Shown: in pieces, positions 12,738 to 25,800 of the stretch
Position numbering within the stretch: position 1 is the stretch's first letter
How the letters are laid out: every line of letters begins with the position of its first letter
Position numbers and translations under genes: made by a program
Assembly (NCBI GenBank): GCA_023101725.1
Contig: JALJCO010003968.1
Span: 1,550,001 to 1,614,000, forward strand
Direction: 5' to 3'
From: Atherinomorus stipes
Taxonomy: Eukaryota; Chordata; Actinopteri; Atheriniformes; Atherinidae
Length of the DNA stretch: 64,000 nucleotides
Notes under the pieces: generated by a model
Seen by the model: the letters and a program-made list of their open reading frames with translations, nothing else
Databases searched by the model: none
What the model was told of the DNA's origin: nothing

Positions 12738-15700
12738 TAGCTACATTTACGTGGAGCCAAATATACCGATTGCTTTTGGTTCAAAAGCTCTATCGGAATG
12801 AAAATGATCCATTAAAACACCTTTCCGAATGAAAAATGTTGAATTAAAAGAATTTTATTTGGTTTCACATGGGTAGACTATCTCCTTTCCCAAACCGATC
12901 ACGGTATCATGTTGACGTTGAATTTGAAAGTTGCAAGGCTGCGTTCATGCTCTGACTTGCCATAAATATGCAGCAAGTGACATTTCCTTACTTTGGAAGA
13001 TGGTGGGGAACAACAAAATTCCCTGGACAGCAACAGAAAGTTTGTTTTTCATTTAAACTCTGTCTTTACACCTTTTTCTCTTTGTTGTTTGCAGTAGGAG
13101 CGCATGAGTATCAAGCTGCTGCTGGATTAAAGTCCTGCAGAAACCACAACAATCGTGGCAGTCGGTTTTTAGACCTCCGTCTTTAATTGACTGCAAAACT
13201 CACTCAAACCAGTGTTTGTCACAGTCATTAGCTACTGTACCTTTTCTTGAACAATATTTCATCTACTGATTGAAATCAATCTGATCAGATATTTCAGTTG
13301 ACATGTTTACAAGGATGCTGGATAAAGAAACTCCCAGATTAGTTGCAAATGTCCATGATGGAAATATTTGATATGCCTTTGATATGTGCAATGGCGACTA
13401 ATTTGGAAAGATTAATTTTGAACGACATTATTCTTTTTATTTTGAAATTTTGTCCGTCAAGATGCTTAATAATCCCTAACTTTTTCAGTTTCCGACAAAA
13501 ATGTTTTGCCACAGTCCAGTTCTGTTTTGCTGCCACCATTTTTCAAGTCCTCCTCCACATCGTTCAAGCATGGGCAGAAACAATCAAATTACATGGAAAT
13601 TTTTTTCATTCTGATCCGATCGTGATTGTATTTTGGGGGTTGTGGCCACTAGCGGAACAAGTCAGAGCTGGGCCGGGGGGCGGGGCAAATGGCCGGGCCC
13701 TTTAAACCCAAATAATAAAGCTCATTATTTTACAACATACACATGCCCGCAATGGCGGGGCTTCCAAGCTTCAGCACCAAGGAGAGCGAGTAGCCTGTTA
13801 TTTTGAAGTCCATCAGACAGGCGTGAAGTAAACAAACCAAGAGAACAAAAACAACATGATGCTACATGTCACTAATGATAAAACAATTGAAGTTCAAAGC
13901 AGTTCAGCACCACTTAGAGCGACCGCACCATTTTGATATCCACTGTCTTTAACCATTTAAACTCAGACGCTTTATCAGTAGGCTAGCTATAAAGTTTAGT
14001 AAAGCTGGCACAGCGGCCCACGCTCACAAACACAATTTCACTGAAGCACTGCAGATCTACTCACCACTATGTGAAGGGCAGGACGAGCCTTGCGCTCCTA
14101 AATCGTCCACGATGTTCTGTATGTCCATCCATTTTCATTGTTCTCTCATGGACATAGCAGGCCCACTCAGTGTCTCCTGTCCCACTCTGCTCAACCCATC
14201 TCCCTGCTGTGCTGGCAGTTCTAGCGGACCTGGATCACTGCCAACAAAAAAATCAGGGTCATCTCCAGGACAGCGAGAAAAAACATGTGTCCACTGTTTG
14301 TAACTTGGCTCTTTTTTCCTTTTTTTTTCAGTTTGCCGCTCCACTTTTATGTTAATGAACTGCATCATGTTAACTTAGTCCGTTAGAATGACTACTGAAC
14401 ACACTTGAATACACGCAGCACCACTAGAAAATGATATTTGTAGATAAACTGTAGCCTACAGGTCGCACATTTGTCAGTAAGCAGGTGTTCTCGTAACATA
14501 AGATAGCATATTTACACAAAAAGATAAAAAACAAACAAACAAACAAACTTTTAGGTAATTCATACCAGTACCACATGCATAGGCTAAATTCTGTAAATGT
14601 TTTTCTTTCTGTCTGAACCATGCCTGTAACGGGGCTGATTTTAAAACATAAATAAATAAAACTGATGTCTCCAACGTCTCGCCCATCAGCTCTGTCCTGT
14701 GCTGCTGGCTGGACAGGCTGGTAAAAGCGCTTGTAACTTCCTTCTAAATGTCCGATCTCCAAAGTTCCAACTGCAGGGCTTCGCTTATGTCCAAAATAAG
14801 AAGGCACGAGTGTTTTTGCGGGTCACCCCTGTGAAGCGGGAGTCTAATCTCTCCAAATAAAGGCAAAATCCAGATCCCTCATGTACAGCAGCAGAGACAT
14901 GGATGAGAACGATAAGGTGTTTTCCCCCTAATTTTCTTCAAGAAGCTCATTTGCCTCTAACAATCTATCATTTACACACATGATGGTTCCAGCCGCAGTG
15001 TTCAAAGCGTGACAAGCGGCTTGTTGCCCAGAATTTACAGTAAACTTGCGCATTGTAAAGTTAAAGGGACTTTACGATGCGCTGCCCTGCGGACGTCACG
15101 TCAACTGACACTGCATCCGCAGTTTTGATTCAGGAAGAAAACGGTTGCGGTAAATTCAAACACTGTAAGCGATAGTTTTGAATTCTTCTCCTGTCAGCAA
15201 ACGATCCAGATCAACTGAAATACACTAAAAAGTGGAACTACGAAGAAATACATTAGTAAAGAACATTATAGCTTCAGTTTGTGCATGCTCCCGTGACGGC
15301 TTGGCTCGTGGCTGCAGTTACCTGAAGCGCCAGTCGCAGCAGTTGCGAGTTTCGTTTCTTAATCTCGCCTCTAGTCCCTTTAAATGTGAGAGTGCAAACA
15401 AAGCCAATCATGCAGCACAACATTTTATTCAATATTTAACACCTGCTACATCACCAAAGCCAAGTCGGTCTTGAAAAGTTTTTAGCAACTATGACTCAAT
15501 CTTGACTGAGACAACCTATAAGTCCTGTATAACTCAACATGACAGGTGATGTTGAACAGACCACATAGCCCCGACCTCCACTGGGCACATGTTGCGGCAG
15601 GACGGTGGGGGGGAGCCTGGTGGAGGCCCAGGTCCTTTGAGTCCTGCCTCCAATCTGGGCCCCTGAGGGCACTGGGCTGGGGGTGTGCCGCCCCTCCAGC

Positions 15701-15838
15701 CCCCCTGAAGCCCACCCTGAAGCCCTGTCCCTGGTTATGGCTCAAAAGTTGGAAAAGCACTCATCAATGTTGTTTACACGATACATTTTTATTCTGATTG
15801 GACATTCGGATCAGAAGTGCACCATGTTAATGTAGCTA
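12738..15838. mobile_element. Composite inverted-repeat DNA element, 3.1 kb
   Basis: The left end starts TAGCTACATTTACGTGGAGC. The reverse complement of the right end starts TAGCTACATTAACATGGTGC, giving an imperfect 20-bp terminal inverted repeat. A matching subterminal block (ATCCGATC near 13617, ATTCGGATC near 15810) suggests a shorter original element opened by later insertions. The interior carries GC-rich stretches near 13670 and 15590-15730 and a nested TTAA element at 15061-15383. No frame inside shows a recognisable transposase. The superfamily is unresolved (PIF/Harbinger-like is possible). Confidence 0.55.
15061..15383. mobile_element. TTAA-flanked MITE with perfect 11-bp TIR
   Basis: The left end TTAAAGGGACT is matched exactly by the reverse complement of the right end at 15373-15383. 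Length is 323 bp with no coding capacity. It lies inside the larger composite element, so it is a later insertion or a captured block. Confidence 0.7.
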
Positions 15839-15856
15839 ATGAAAGCTCGTTCCCAA

Positions 15857-15892
15857 CATACTATGCTTGTTTCACATACTATGCTTGTTTCA
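15857..15892. repeat. Perfect 18-bp tandem duplication
   Basis: CATACTATGCTTGTTTCA occurs twice head to tail (15857-15874 and 15875-15892), just outside the right end of the composite element. Confidence 0.85.
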
Positions 15893-16647
15893 CAGAAAAT
15901 AAGTGCTGAGATCATAATCCCGTGTTTTGTCTGTTTTAAACACACTGACTGGCTTGAAATTCACAATTACAGATTGTTTCCCTTGTGTTTACAAGGAAGG
16001 AAGATTCAATGTTTTGAAAGTCACACTGCAGATTTTTCAAATCTTTTAATAACTCCAGTCTAGTCTATATATATGTTTGGCTTTATTAGAATTATGTTTA
16101 AGTTGGGATTTACAAGAAATATTAAAAGTGCTATTCTATAAAGAGTACTTATTAAAAGGTAGTTTACTTGTTTGAAGTGTTTGCAAACCAAAAGTTGTAA
16201 CAATTTTGTTCATACGGAGTAAAAATTTGTACTACATGAAGTTACTTTTGAATAATGACTGAATCCAACAGAAAATTATGCAGTTTTTTTCAAAATTAGA
16301 TATTTGCATAATTGCCCAGTACTAATCACCTTAGTTGTCAAGGGTTATTTCAAACCTTGAATTCAGAACAAAGGTTCAGAGTATACTTAAGCAGGATTTC
16401 TTTATCTTACAATGTGCTTGTCTGACAGCTGTACCTTTGGGTTTTGAAATGAAACCCCTATTCCTCTGTGAGAACTAAAGTAACAGCTGCAGCTTCTGTC
16501 AGCCAACTCAGCTGTAACAGTAAAATGGGACTGTCCTCTATGAGACCACCACCCCATGGGGCATCCCGATGATGTCCATGATTCTGACAAGTCACTCTTT
16601 AGCTTTAAGCTTAAAGATTTTCTAAATCTTACCAGAAAGTTTTAGTT
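15893..16647. other. Intergenic, no gene recognised
   Basis: AT-rich sequence with no exon-like frame and no element boundary that I can support. Confidence 0.5.
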
Positions 16648-16814
16648 CAGTGGTTCCTGACCTATTTTCCCTGAGGACCCCCTTTATGCAACTACCAAAA
16701 ATCTGTGGACCTCCTTTGTCGCCCTTTTCTAAAACCATACTTGGTTCAGCGACCCCTCCTATGCTCTTTGGAAGCCCCCTGTGGGGGTCCTGCGCCCCCA
16801 GTTGGGAACCACTG
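16648..16814. mobile_element. hAT-type MITE, 167 bp, 8-bp target duplication
   Basis: The ends are inverted repeats: CAGTGGTTCCTGACC on the left and CAGTGGTTCCCAAC as the reverse complement of the right. The flanks are perfect 8-bp direct repeats TTTTAGTT at 16640-16647 and 16815-16822. An 8-bp duplication and CAG...CTG termini are hallmarks of hAT insertions. There is no coding capacity. Confidence 0.85.
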
Positions 16815-16822
16815 TTTTAGTT

Positions 16823-18710
16823 CACATCTCTAACAAAGGAATGCTAAGTGCATTAAGGTAACTTAAAAGTTAAAAAGATAGGTTAGGTTGTGATTGTGTT
16901 GGTGCTGAACATGCAATACCTGAATGTGTTTTATGTGAATGAGTGAAAGAGTTGCATCAAGGGTTCAGAGGATGGTGATATTTGGAATAGGAAGAAAGAA
17001 AATAGGCCATACAGAGGTGATTAGAAAACTATATGTACTTAGCATATGGTGTAACAAGCAGAGGGCATACCAGTAATCAATTAAAAATCCCACAAGTCCA
17101 TTGTGAAAGCTAACATTAGGGCCGTGGGTGGCCTTAGTGTCTAATATACCTGTGATATATTCAAAGAATACTTTAAGTATAAGAAAAAGGGAGCTTGCCC
17201 ATATGTCTCACAAACAAAGCATGGCATTAGAGGGATTGATTGCACAAATCCATGAGCTGTAAAACAGTGGCAATCAAATGAGAAATGACATTCCTAAGAC
17301 TTGGAGTAGACATATTATACAACATGAGAATTTTAATAGGATTATCTCAGAACACACTCCCATACACGTAAGCAGGCACACAGCAACAAAAACCCTTTTC
17401 TGCTTTTCTCTCCAATCTCACACCGGAATATTTGACCAAAACAGCTAACTTTTTAGAGGTTGTTTTAGCAGGTATTTAACAGGTGGGGAGGATGGTTGAC
17501 TTAAAAGGATTTGGCTGAGTTTGATGCTCCAGACCGACGGGTTGTTATGAAAGAAGCTTTCAAGTAATTTTCACATGAAAGAACTGCTGAGTAAGTACGT
17601 TTTATCTTTCCAATTTTGAAGAGGTCATCACTAAGGCAAATGAGACAGAAGAGTGTCTAGTGGCAGCTGCTCCAACATCTGGGCATCTTAAGCTTTCTCC
17701 AAAAAGTCTCAGTGCACTCCCCAAATTCGCTGTCTTAACCCCCCTCACATCTGTTGTTGCAAATTGGCAATAAACTACTTCCTTTGCTTATTTTATTTCT
17801 TATAATCAAATCTTATGTAATTATTTGTTTTAATTCAGCATAATTTCTGCATTTATGCTCACATTCTTTACATAATGTTAAACTTCTTGTTAATTTTCAT
17901 TAATTTATCTATTTGTATTTTTTTTTTCTGTTTGTAAAGTATGTTTAAGACAGCTGACCAAAGTGCTGTACAGAGCAAAAAGAAAAGCCGAAGTAGTGCA
18001 AAAGAAATACAAGACAAAACTAAAAAGCACAGGTGTTTGGTTTTTTTGTTTTGTTTTTTTTCCTGTATTTAATTTTGTTTATATAATTGTTAATAAATTC
18101 AGGCATTGAGGGGTTAAGTTCTCTATTTCTACATGACAAATAAATACATAATGAAAATCAAATGAAAACTGACCATCATTGCTTGCTTATGTACACTTAT
18201 CCACTTATCATTGCAGCAACTTTGAGTATTTGTGATACTTCAAGTACTTTAGTTTGTAATAGTAACCTTCTGGTTATTTGATGCTGTTCACACTGATCCC
18301 TCATGAAGACATAGCCCAGTCCAGTCAAAAAACAAATTTATTTACTAATCGTTACCTAATGATTTTTTAAGACATCCCACTCTAAAGCTGGTAACTCTTT
18401 AATGCCTACTTTATGGTCCTCCTTGAAAGAATTATAAAGGAAGTATCATTAATAATCTAGTCACTCCTAGTCACTAATTACTTTCTTTTAGTTTTCTGAT
18501 TTTTAACTGATGTATTTTCTTAATAAGTATTAAAATTTACAATTATTGTGTTAGTACAACCAAAAACAAACCATTAAAATGTAAGTAAACATGTATAAAA
18601 GCACCAACTGCTCCCCGGGCACTGTAATTGGCAGCCCACTGTTCTCTGGTTAATCTAGAGGTGGGTTGAAAGCAGAGCCAACATTCTCAATCAGGATTAA
18701 AAATATTACT
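16823..18710. other. Intergenic, no gene recognised
   Basis: AT-rich, with no supported exon. It contains T-rich and A-rich short tracts (for example 17920-17930 and 18042-18062) but no definable element. Confidence 0.5.
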
Positions 18711-18718
18711 ATAATTAG

Positions 18719-19309
18719 TAAGGATGTTTGATACTGGCTTTTTTTTACAGATATCCGACATTTTCCAACTCTTAAATTCCAATATCCGATATCAACCAAT
18801 ACTGATATATGTAGAAAAGTGTGAGGTTGTATCTCTCGTATTTTAAGAAATACAGTGAAACTATACTCTGGTCTGAGAACAAAGATCCTAAAATAGTCTT
18901 AGCTCAGCCAGAGGAGTATTTTGGACATCTGACTGCCATATTAACCACATGTTATCTGCTAGTATCTGATATATTACTAGCAGGTAACATGTGGTTAATT
19001 ATATTGTTTCTGACAACTTGTTTACTAAACCAGCAACTTAAAACCAGATATATTATAAGCAGCTTCAAAGCAAGTCAGTCTGTAGCAGCTGCACCGTAGT
19101 CGCATGACTATAAAATTAATGCTGAGATATGAAGTTCTTCCAGGATAACAGGGACTTTTCTACATGCTGGACCACTGCTAATAGAACAAGATTTCGTTTT
19201 TAAAAATTTCGGTCCAAAAAACAATACCATTATTTTCCAATATCACATTACAGTACAATGCCAATATTGACCGATAAAATTGGCAGGCTGATAATATTGG
19301 ACATCCCTA
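18719..19309. mobile_element. hAT-type non-autonomous element, 591 bp
   Basis: The termini are TAAGGATGTTTGATACTGG and, as the reverse complement of the right end, TAGGGATGTCCAATATTATC. The flanking 8-bp direct repeats ATAATTAG (18711-18718 and 19310-19317) are perfect. The same TAGGGATG...CATCCCTA termini occur at 30176-30898 and 63511-63895, so this is a local cohort of one family. There is no transposase, and the interior holds a strong palindrome at 18940-18999. Confidence 0.85.
18940..18999. repeat. 25-bp inverted repeat with 10-base loop
   Basis: The arms 18940-18964 and 18975-18999 are reverse complements with a single mismatch (TTATCTGC against TTACCTGC). The structure lies in the hAT element at 18719-19309 and may be a nested palindromic insertion or a part of that element. 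Confidence 0.8.
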
Positions 19310-19529
19310 ATAATTAGGATTGTAAAACTGACGCTCTGAAAACTGGACCAACACAGACAGATAATGCTGTAAGAAATGAAAATGCTCCCTCATTTACACT
19401 CAACTAAACTCAAATGGGCCCCGTTACACCTCACGAGCAACAGGCAAACTCCGCTGGAGAACAGTCAGCCTACTGTACTTCCGGGTTGCCCAAAAATAGT
19501 AGTTCTTTCTTCATCCGGGCTGGCTTCAA

Positions 19530-20120
19530 AACAGAGCAAATCCCAATAGACTCCCATGTTAAGTTAAAAAGGCCAACTTCACAGCAGAAATAAACATGTT
19601 TACAGCCTGTTTCAAAAAAAATATTTTAGTTAAATAGGTCAAGTTTACCTTCATGTCAACTTTGAGGGGGTGAATTTTTTCATAGCTCATCCGTCTTATT
19701 TATTTAATCTTGAAATTACACATAATTATGGGCGCATCCTTTTGACTGACATGCAGCAGGCCGGATGCCAGCCTGCTGACCGGTAGCTCCTAGCTAGCTC
19801 CTTGTTTACTCTCGGTAAGGTCTCAGTCTAAAGCAGAGTAGCAAAATGGTAGTTTTTAGTAGCTAACAAAATTTCCAAACATACCTTACCTGTAGCCGAC
19901 CGCTTAGGAGGCTAATTTTTGTTAGCTATTGTTAGTTTTGAGTTAGCTCATTTAGCATTTAGCCCAGATTACATTGGCTGTCAATCATTTGCCCTGAGGC
20001 CGCGCTTTGCCCATTTTAGTATTTTCCGGGAGTGACAAAACACGTGACACGGCAAGATGGCGACGGTGGGACACGCCCTACTGGCTTTACTTTCCCCTTT
20101 TCAGATGGGACCAAATACTA
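19530..20120. repeat. Dispersed repeat, copy 1
   Basis: Shares long blocks with 60205-61255: the CCAACTTCACAGCAGAAATA region, TTTACCTTCATGTCAACT, a TTGAAATTAC block, GCTAGCTCC followed by AAGG.CTCAG, and a GGGAGTGACAA.ACAC block near the right end followed by a CTTTTCAG. No terminal inverted repeats or target duplication were found, so the class is unknown. Confidence 0.7.
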
Positions 20121-21600
20121 CAACCGTTTCTTTTACAGTCTTTGCTCACAAGTTTAGTCTTGTTTTGCATCTTTTTGTGTAAGCTTATACCAAAACATCT
20201 GAACTCCTAGTACAGTAGTAAGGCTTCTCCCTCATTCACGTTTTTTTTTCTTCCCATTTCTGTATTAAGAAATCTAAACACAAAGCAGCTATTTCTCTTG
20301 CTATATGGTGGTATTTTACATTGTCGCAATTAAACCATTAAGCTTTCATGGGCTTAAAACATTTTAATGTTATTGCTTTGCTCCAAATAAAATCCAGATT
20401 TTAGAACCAAAACATCATCTGATAAAATTGGGAGTAATTCCCAGTCAAAAGGTTAAAAGCAGCAAAATATCTTGAAAGGTTTTTATCACATTTTATTACA
20501 CAGCTTTGGGGCATCAGACACTTTGGAAAATAACATGATTACTGTTCCTCAACTTATCTGTGCGTGTAACCAGTGACTTATTTCTTTGGCAAGTAGTCTT
20601 TAGCAAGGTATAACATCCAACAGAAAAATTATTCAATCTATGCTGCATGGCTTTAGAGCAATCACGGTTCATACCCATATTTACCACTATCTAATAGTGA
20701 TGCAGCATAAGCCTCAGATTAATCGCTGGGGATATAAGCCATTGATCATCACTTTGCTTCATTCAGCAGTCATATCAGCAGAACCACTGGGTCATGAGTT
20801 ATGACGAGAGTGAAATATTCCTCGTGTTTTTGCTGTTTTACTTGAGTAATCGGGCAATTCATCATTGAGAAGTGTAAACTTACTGTTTCTACTTTGATTT
20901 TAAACCTAACCTACTTTGGCTGAGTTTCACAGCAGGGGAGAAGAGAAAAGGTGAACATTCAGCACTTTTAGTATTGTACTAAATCTAGACAATTATTTAT
21001 AGTTTTGGTTTTACTCTCGCTTTTCTTTTGTCTACATATAGGTCTACCTATTCTGAGAAGATATACTGTATGTGTCATTACAAAGAAGCTTTGGGAAAAC
21101 ATCTCTGGAAAGTACTGTTTTGAGTAAATACTGGAAAGAATAAAATTGAGTGCAAGCAGCCATACACTTTCTATCTTTAAATATAGAATATTTTTCTTCA
21201 CAGCATTGGGGAAGCAACCATACTGTAGGAGCAGCTGAGTGCCTCTAACTCCATTAATAACTTGTACGGTGGGGATGTCTAATGCAAGTCCTGAAATCGG
21301 AGAGCCAGTCACCTGTTCTGCTACCTGAGCTCCGACCCTGAGCAGAGCAGGTAGTACTAACACGGTGGACTGAGCAGCCTGTCTGGATCACTTTCCTCAT
21401 ATGAAGGAGGCCTAAGGTACTGCTGGGGGTGTTTTTTAACCACTACAGCAAAGCAGAGGCAACAGTGGGGAATTAATTAACTGAAAAAAAAAGGCAAGAT
21501 TCATTGAAGTGTGTCCGTGAGAGCCACCGCTGTTAAACTTCTACCAAGGACTTCTCTTTCATTTGCAGAGCGTACCCTGCTTTTAACTCTCAGGTGGCTG
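20121..21600. other. Intergenic, no gene recognised
   Basis: No supported coding exon. The minus-strand frame at 20968-21363 (131 codons) has no recognisable domain and is treated as chance. Confidence 0.45.
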
Positions 21601-21623
21601 ACTCGAGCTCAAAGGGTAATTTG

Positions 21624-21857
21624 TATAAATGTATTGACTTAGTTGATGGGTTTTCCTTTTTTCATTGAGCCCCTGTCTGCTGAGAGGAGTTTCCACTGGG
21701 GCTTGAGGAACGACCGCAGAGCAGCCTCGCTACCTGACAATTTGTTATGCTCCTAGCTGAGCGCAGGACAGCTCACACTGTGGCCTCTGCTGAAACAAGT
21801 GCTTCGAAGGAAAGAAACAATCGTTGATGGCTTCGCTTTGACACTCCACTTTATCAG
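21624..21857 (+). promoter_or_regulatory. Possible promoter and non-coding first exon of the C10orf90-like gene
   Basis: A TATAAAT motif at 21624-21630 precedes a GC-richer stretch that ends in a strong splice donor, TTATCAG|GTAAGAAGG (exon end 21857). The only ATG near the donor opens a four-codon frame, so this would be 5' untranslated. The assignment rests on position (4.7 kb upstream of the first strong acceptor at 26600) and the donor alone. Confidence 0.3.
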
Positions 21858-22842
21858 GTAAGAAGGCTGAGCAGTGTGCACAGTGATAGCTGAATAATAA
21901 ATTTAATTTATGTGCGACATTTTTAAATGATCAGATTTTTAAATGAGTTTTTTAATAGTAGCTTTAAGCTCATAAATATAAAAAATGTAATCAATAGTTA
22001 ACTCGTGTATAAGCCAGGTGTAAGATTACATCATTGTGTGCACAACCAAAGTGATCTCTCAGGATCCAGCAGATTTTTCTGTACTACAGGCAGTGATCAA
22101 TGGAGTATGCAGTTTTCTGCTTTTGGTAATAAGTGATTGAGAACAAAAACAACTTTTGAGCCCGCTGGTATGTTTTCCAGCTGTGAATTCAAGCAGATTA
22201 TGATCCATGTGACCACATTCCACTGACCAATGGTCAGAACCATTACAGCATTCCTGAATGGGCTGGACAAATTGCTCTAATAGAGAGACCATTATGTAAC
22301 TGCCACAGCGCATGTGGTATTTTATGTACCTCATTGGTCACCCTTACAATCCAACAGTTACTGATCAATAATGAATGGAAGTTGTTTAACCGGAGAGCAT
22401 CATTAAGAACGAAACAAAAAGGCCAATATTTTTCACACAAGGGTGAAAACGTAAGTTTCATAGAGAAATAAGAAGCACTTTGTGCAAGTAAAAACCTCAG
22501 AATAATGGCACCAACCCGTGACAAAAATAGCACTGTCACGTATTGTATGGCACATCTAAGCACAAGTATTTTGTCGAAGCATTCCCTCAGAGCCTCGTTT
22601 CAACACAGGCTGTGGTGTTGGGCTTATGCGGCTCTGCACAGGCTGTCTGATTCCTAACCAGCTGTAGGTCCCACCGCCTCCTTCCAAGTTCCTGTGACTG
22701 TTAGGAGTACAAAGGTTTATTCAATCATTGGTTTCCATGCCTGTGACAATAACCATATACATGTAGTCACATCTGTCTAGTTCAAGCCTTGTTTGTCATC
22801 ACTCTATTCACACAATGCACACACTAAATATATATATATATA

Positions 22843-22874
<32 letters not shown>

Positions 22875-25800
22875 CTGTGTGTGTATAAAATGAGATTTTT
22901 TACTTTTCTTTTTTGCTATGATAAATGTATTTATGTCATCAAGTCCCATAACAAGACAAAACCAAAGATCTATTTATCTCTTAATACTTCGATAAGCATC
23001 CAGTGTCTTGCTGAGTGAGCCAAAGATTATTAAGATTTATTGCAAATATGCACATATTTACTGTTCACATCTTCCTCTAGTTTCCAGTATGCTAAAATTG
23101 ACCCTTTCATGTGAATAAAATAGGGGACAATAACAAATCCATCTATGTGTCCATCTCCAACTAAATATAAACAGGCCATAAGAAAAATGTGTGAATGGCA
23201 TGCAGCAGCGTGGAGGTGTTCAGAGATTTGACAGTGATGCTTCATCTTCGTGGAGCAGTGACGTGAACGTAGGAAGAGAATAATATTAGGACCTCCTGGG
23301 GTTCAGATGCTGTTGGTGGATGAGCAGAGATAGAGGGTGGTGGATCCTTCTGATGGTGCCGCTCTGATATCAGGAGGAGGTGGGGATGTGGAGGAGTGAA
23401 TTATGCTAAAGTCAGCCTGAAGGGGGAATGACAGAACAGAAAAGAGCAGGGATCAGACCAATTAGCTTGAAAATAAAACAAGAAGTGTCATGGCAACAAA
23501 ATTAAGAATGAAGTGACCTTATTTTCCTTATGAGCTAAATAAATGTTTTAACACTTCCTGAAAAAATGTCAAAGATATGAGTTAAACACAATTTCTTACT
23601 TTGTTGTTTTATCTGATAAAATACACATTTTTGGTGTGATAAAATCACAACCAATAATTCGGTTAGGGTTATATATGAGGGGAAAATCTCAATGAAAAAC
23701 AGAAGTCTTAAGGTTGGAGTCAGACATCTATCCCCATTCCTTAACTTTGACCTTGTTAGGTAATCTAAGTTATTGTTTGATACGTCAGCACTACAGAATG
23801 CTGCTTTACCGTCACTGTTTGCTTTTAGCATTGCTGGTGCATCACTTACCACTTCAGAAGGATAACAATTTCCAGCTTTAACACAGTCCCATGTGCATTA
23901 GAAAGTGACGGTAAAGGGGTACTCTGTGCTTTGAAATTCTGATGTAAAATGCTTGTGCTGTGCGTGATCTGACAGATCATACTGAGAAGGTGTTGCTCTA
24001 GTTAGATCTGCGTGGTGTAAATCTTGTCATTTTATGTACTTGGTTGTGGTCGAACATTAAATCTCTCACTTCAGGGTAGAAAACATGATTTCTCATTAAA
24101 AACACAAATATATATGTATACATTTGCTTGTTGAAAACTTTACCAATGTTTTCCATTTGCCATGACAATGCATCCCATTAAAATAAACTCTTTACACATT
24201 AAAGTGACACTTTGACCCTCTGCATTTGAACATGATATAACAAAGCTCCTGACCAAGCATCAGCATGTGTGGAGCTGGGAGTGTTGGGTTGAACAGTCTC
24301 GCATACTCATGGACACTCAAAATGGACATGTGGCTAAAGGGTTAGAAGTTGACTATAATGAAATGCATGTTGACTATATGTGTGCTGCTAAATTTAAAAA
24401 TGTGAATTAAATATGAAGAAAAAAACAGAAAACCAGATGGGATAAATCTAAACTGAGCATAAAAACCTCTTTTGGTTGTTAAATTTTTGAGAACTATTGG
24501 AATGCAGCACTCGGTGCAAAAACTATAATAGGAATAAATATGTTTATGCAAGGTGCCAGCGCTTTTTGTGTTCATCCCAAACCAAGTATAATCAGCCAAT
24601 CTGTTGCCAAACTAAAGAGTAAGCCTCTGTGTGCTATATGGCAGCAACTGCATTATTTGTTTTTATTTCTCTACAAAGTGGCTGAGATTTTCCTTTAATG
24701 TGCCTTGAATTTTTGTAACTATTCCATAAAAAATAAAACAGGAACATTCTACACTAACAAGAGGAAACATGATATATATATAAATTATTTAGAAACATCT
24801 TTCTGTTAGAAAATGAACTCCTGTTTGTTTTGTCCAGCTTCAATTAACTGTTATTAACCAATGATAGTGATTTTGATTGTTAATTTTGCGTTAGAAATCG
24901 AATTCATTTTTGTTTTATGTCATTGCTTTTGCACACAGCCTCTTTCTTCCACAAAAACAAGCTTGTATTCAACCACAATTTAAGGATGCAAAGTTATGAA
25001 AACAATGTTTCCTCTGACCTGCAGGCAGAGAAAAAAGTCTTCTCTAAAAAAATATGAATGTATGAATTTCTATTTTAATGTTATTCAAACTCGCATTTCT
25101 GTCCAAAGTGATTCACATCAAAGTGGAGCACTCAGGGTGAACATAATTACTTTTCTTGTATGCATTACATGCATTGTGCCCTTCATGCAGATGTTTGACT
25201 GAACAAACAGTTTGACTTAAATTTGCAAGGCGTCACTGTGACATTCAAGTGTAATACCCCAAATTAATGATCTACAAGTTCGACATGTTTGCTTAAATTA
25301 TGCTTCCATTTGTTGTAACTACAACGAGATTTATACTCGGTGCGAGCAGTGCACTCTATGTATCATGATTATAAACTTAATTATTCTCAGTGGTGAATAA
25401 AATAACCCCTTTCTTTGCTATCTAAAACATTAGCCTTAAACATTTAAGCTATGCTTTTGTTTTTTGTTTTCAGAGAAGAAGGAACTTTTTCTTTAGGGTG
25501 GCAGGAATGAGCTTCAAACCTGGAACAGATGAAGGAATGATAAAAGGCAAGGAAACATAAAAACTGAAACATTGGCATAAATATTATTTTCTATAATATT
25601 ATCTGTCATGATAAGTGTGAACTGGAAAATCTGACCACTATTTTTTACATTTAGAGGAATCTGTATGATCTTGACCTCTTGTATACAGTATGTAGTGTGT
25701 ATGGTGTGCTGTCTTGAAACTGCCACAAACAATTTATTTTTCTACTACAACAGATAGATGGAAAAGTAAAAGATTGCTTGTTGGTGTGTATATTAACCCC

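Noticed and set aside
13343..13705. 120-codon + frame inside the composite element
   Set aside because: No transposase motif, and an equally long frame lies opposite it. Treated as chance.
23030..23420. Minus-strand frame with a proline-rich upstream extension
   Set aside because: Interrupted by a stop and lacking acceptor and donor sites at its ends.
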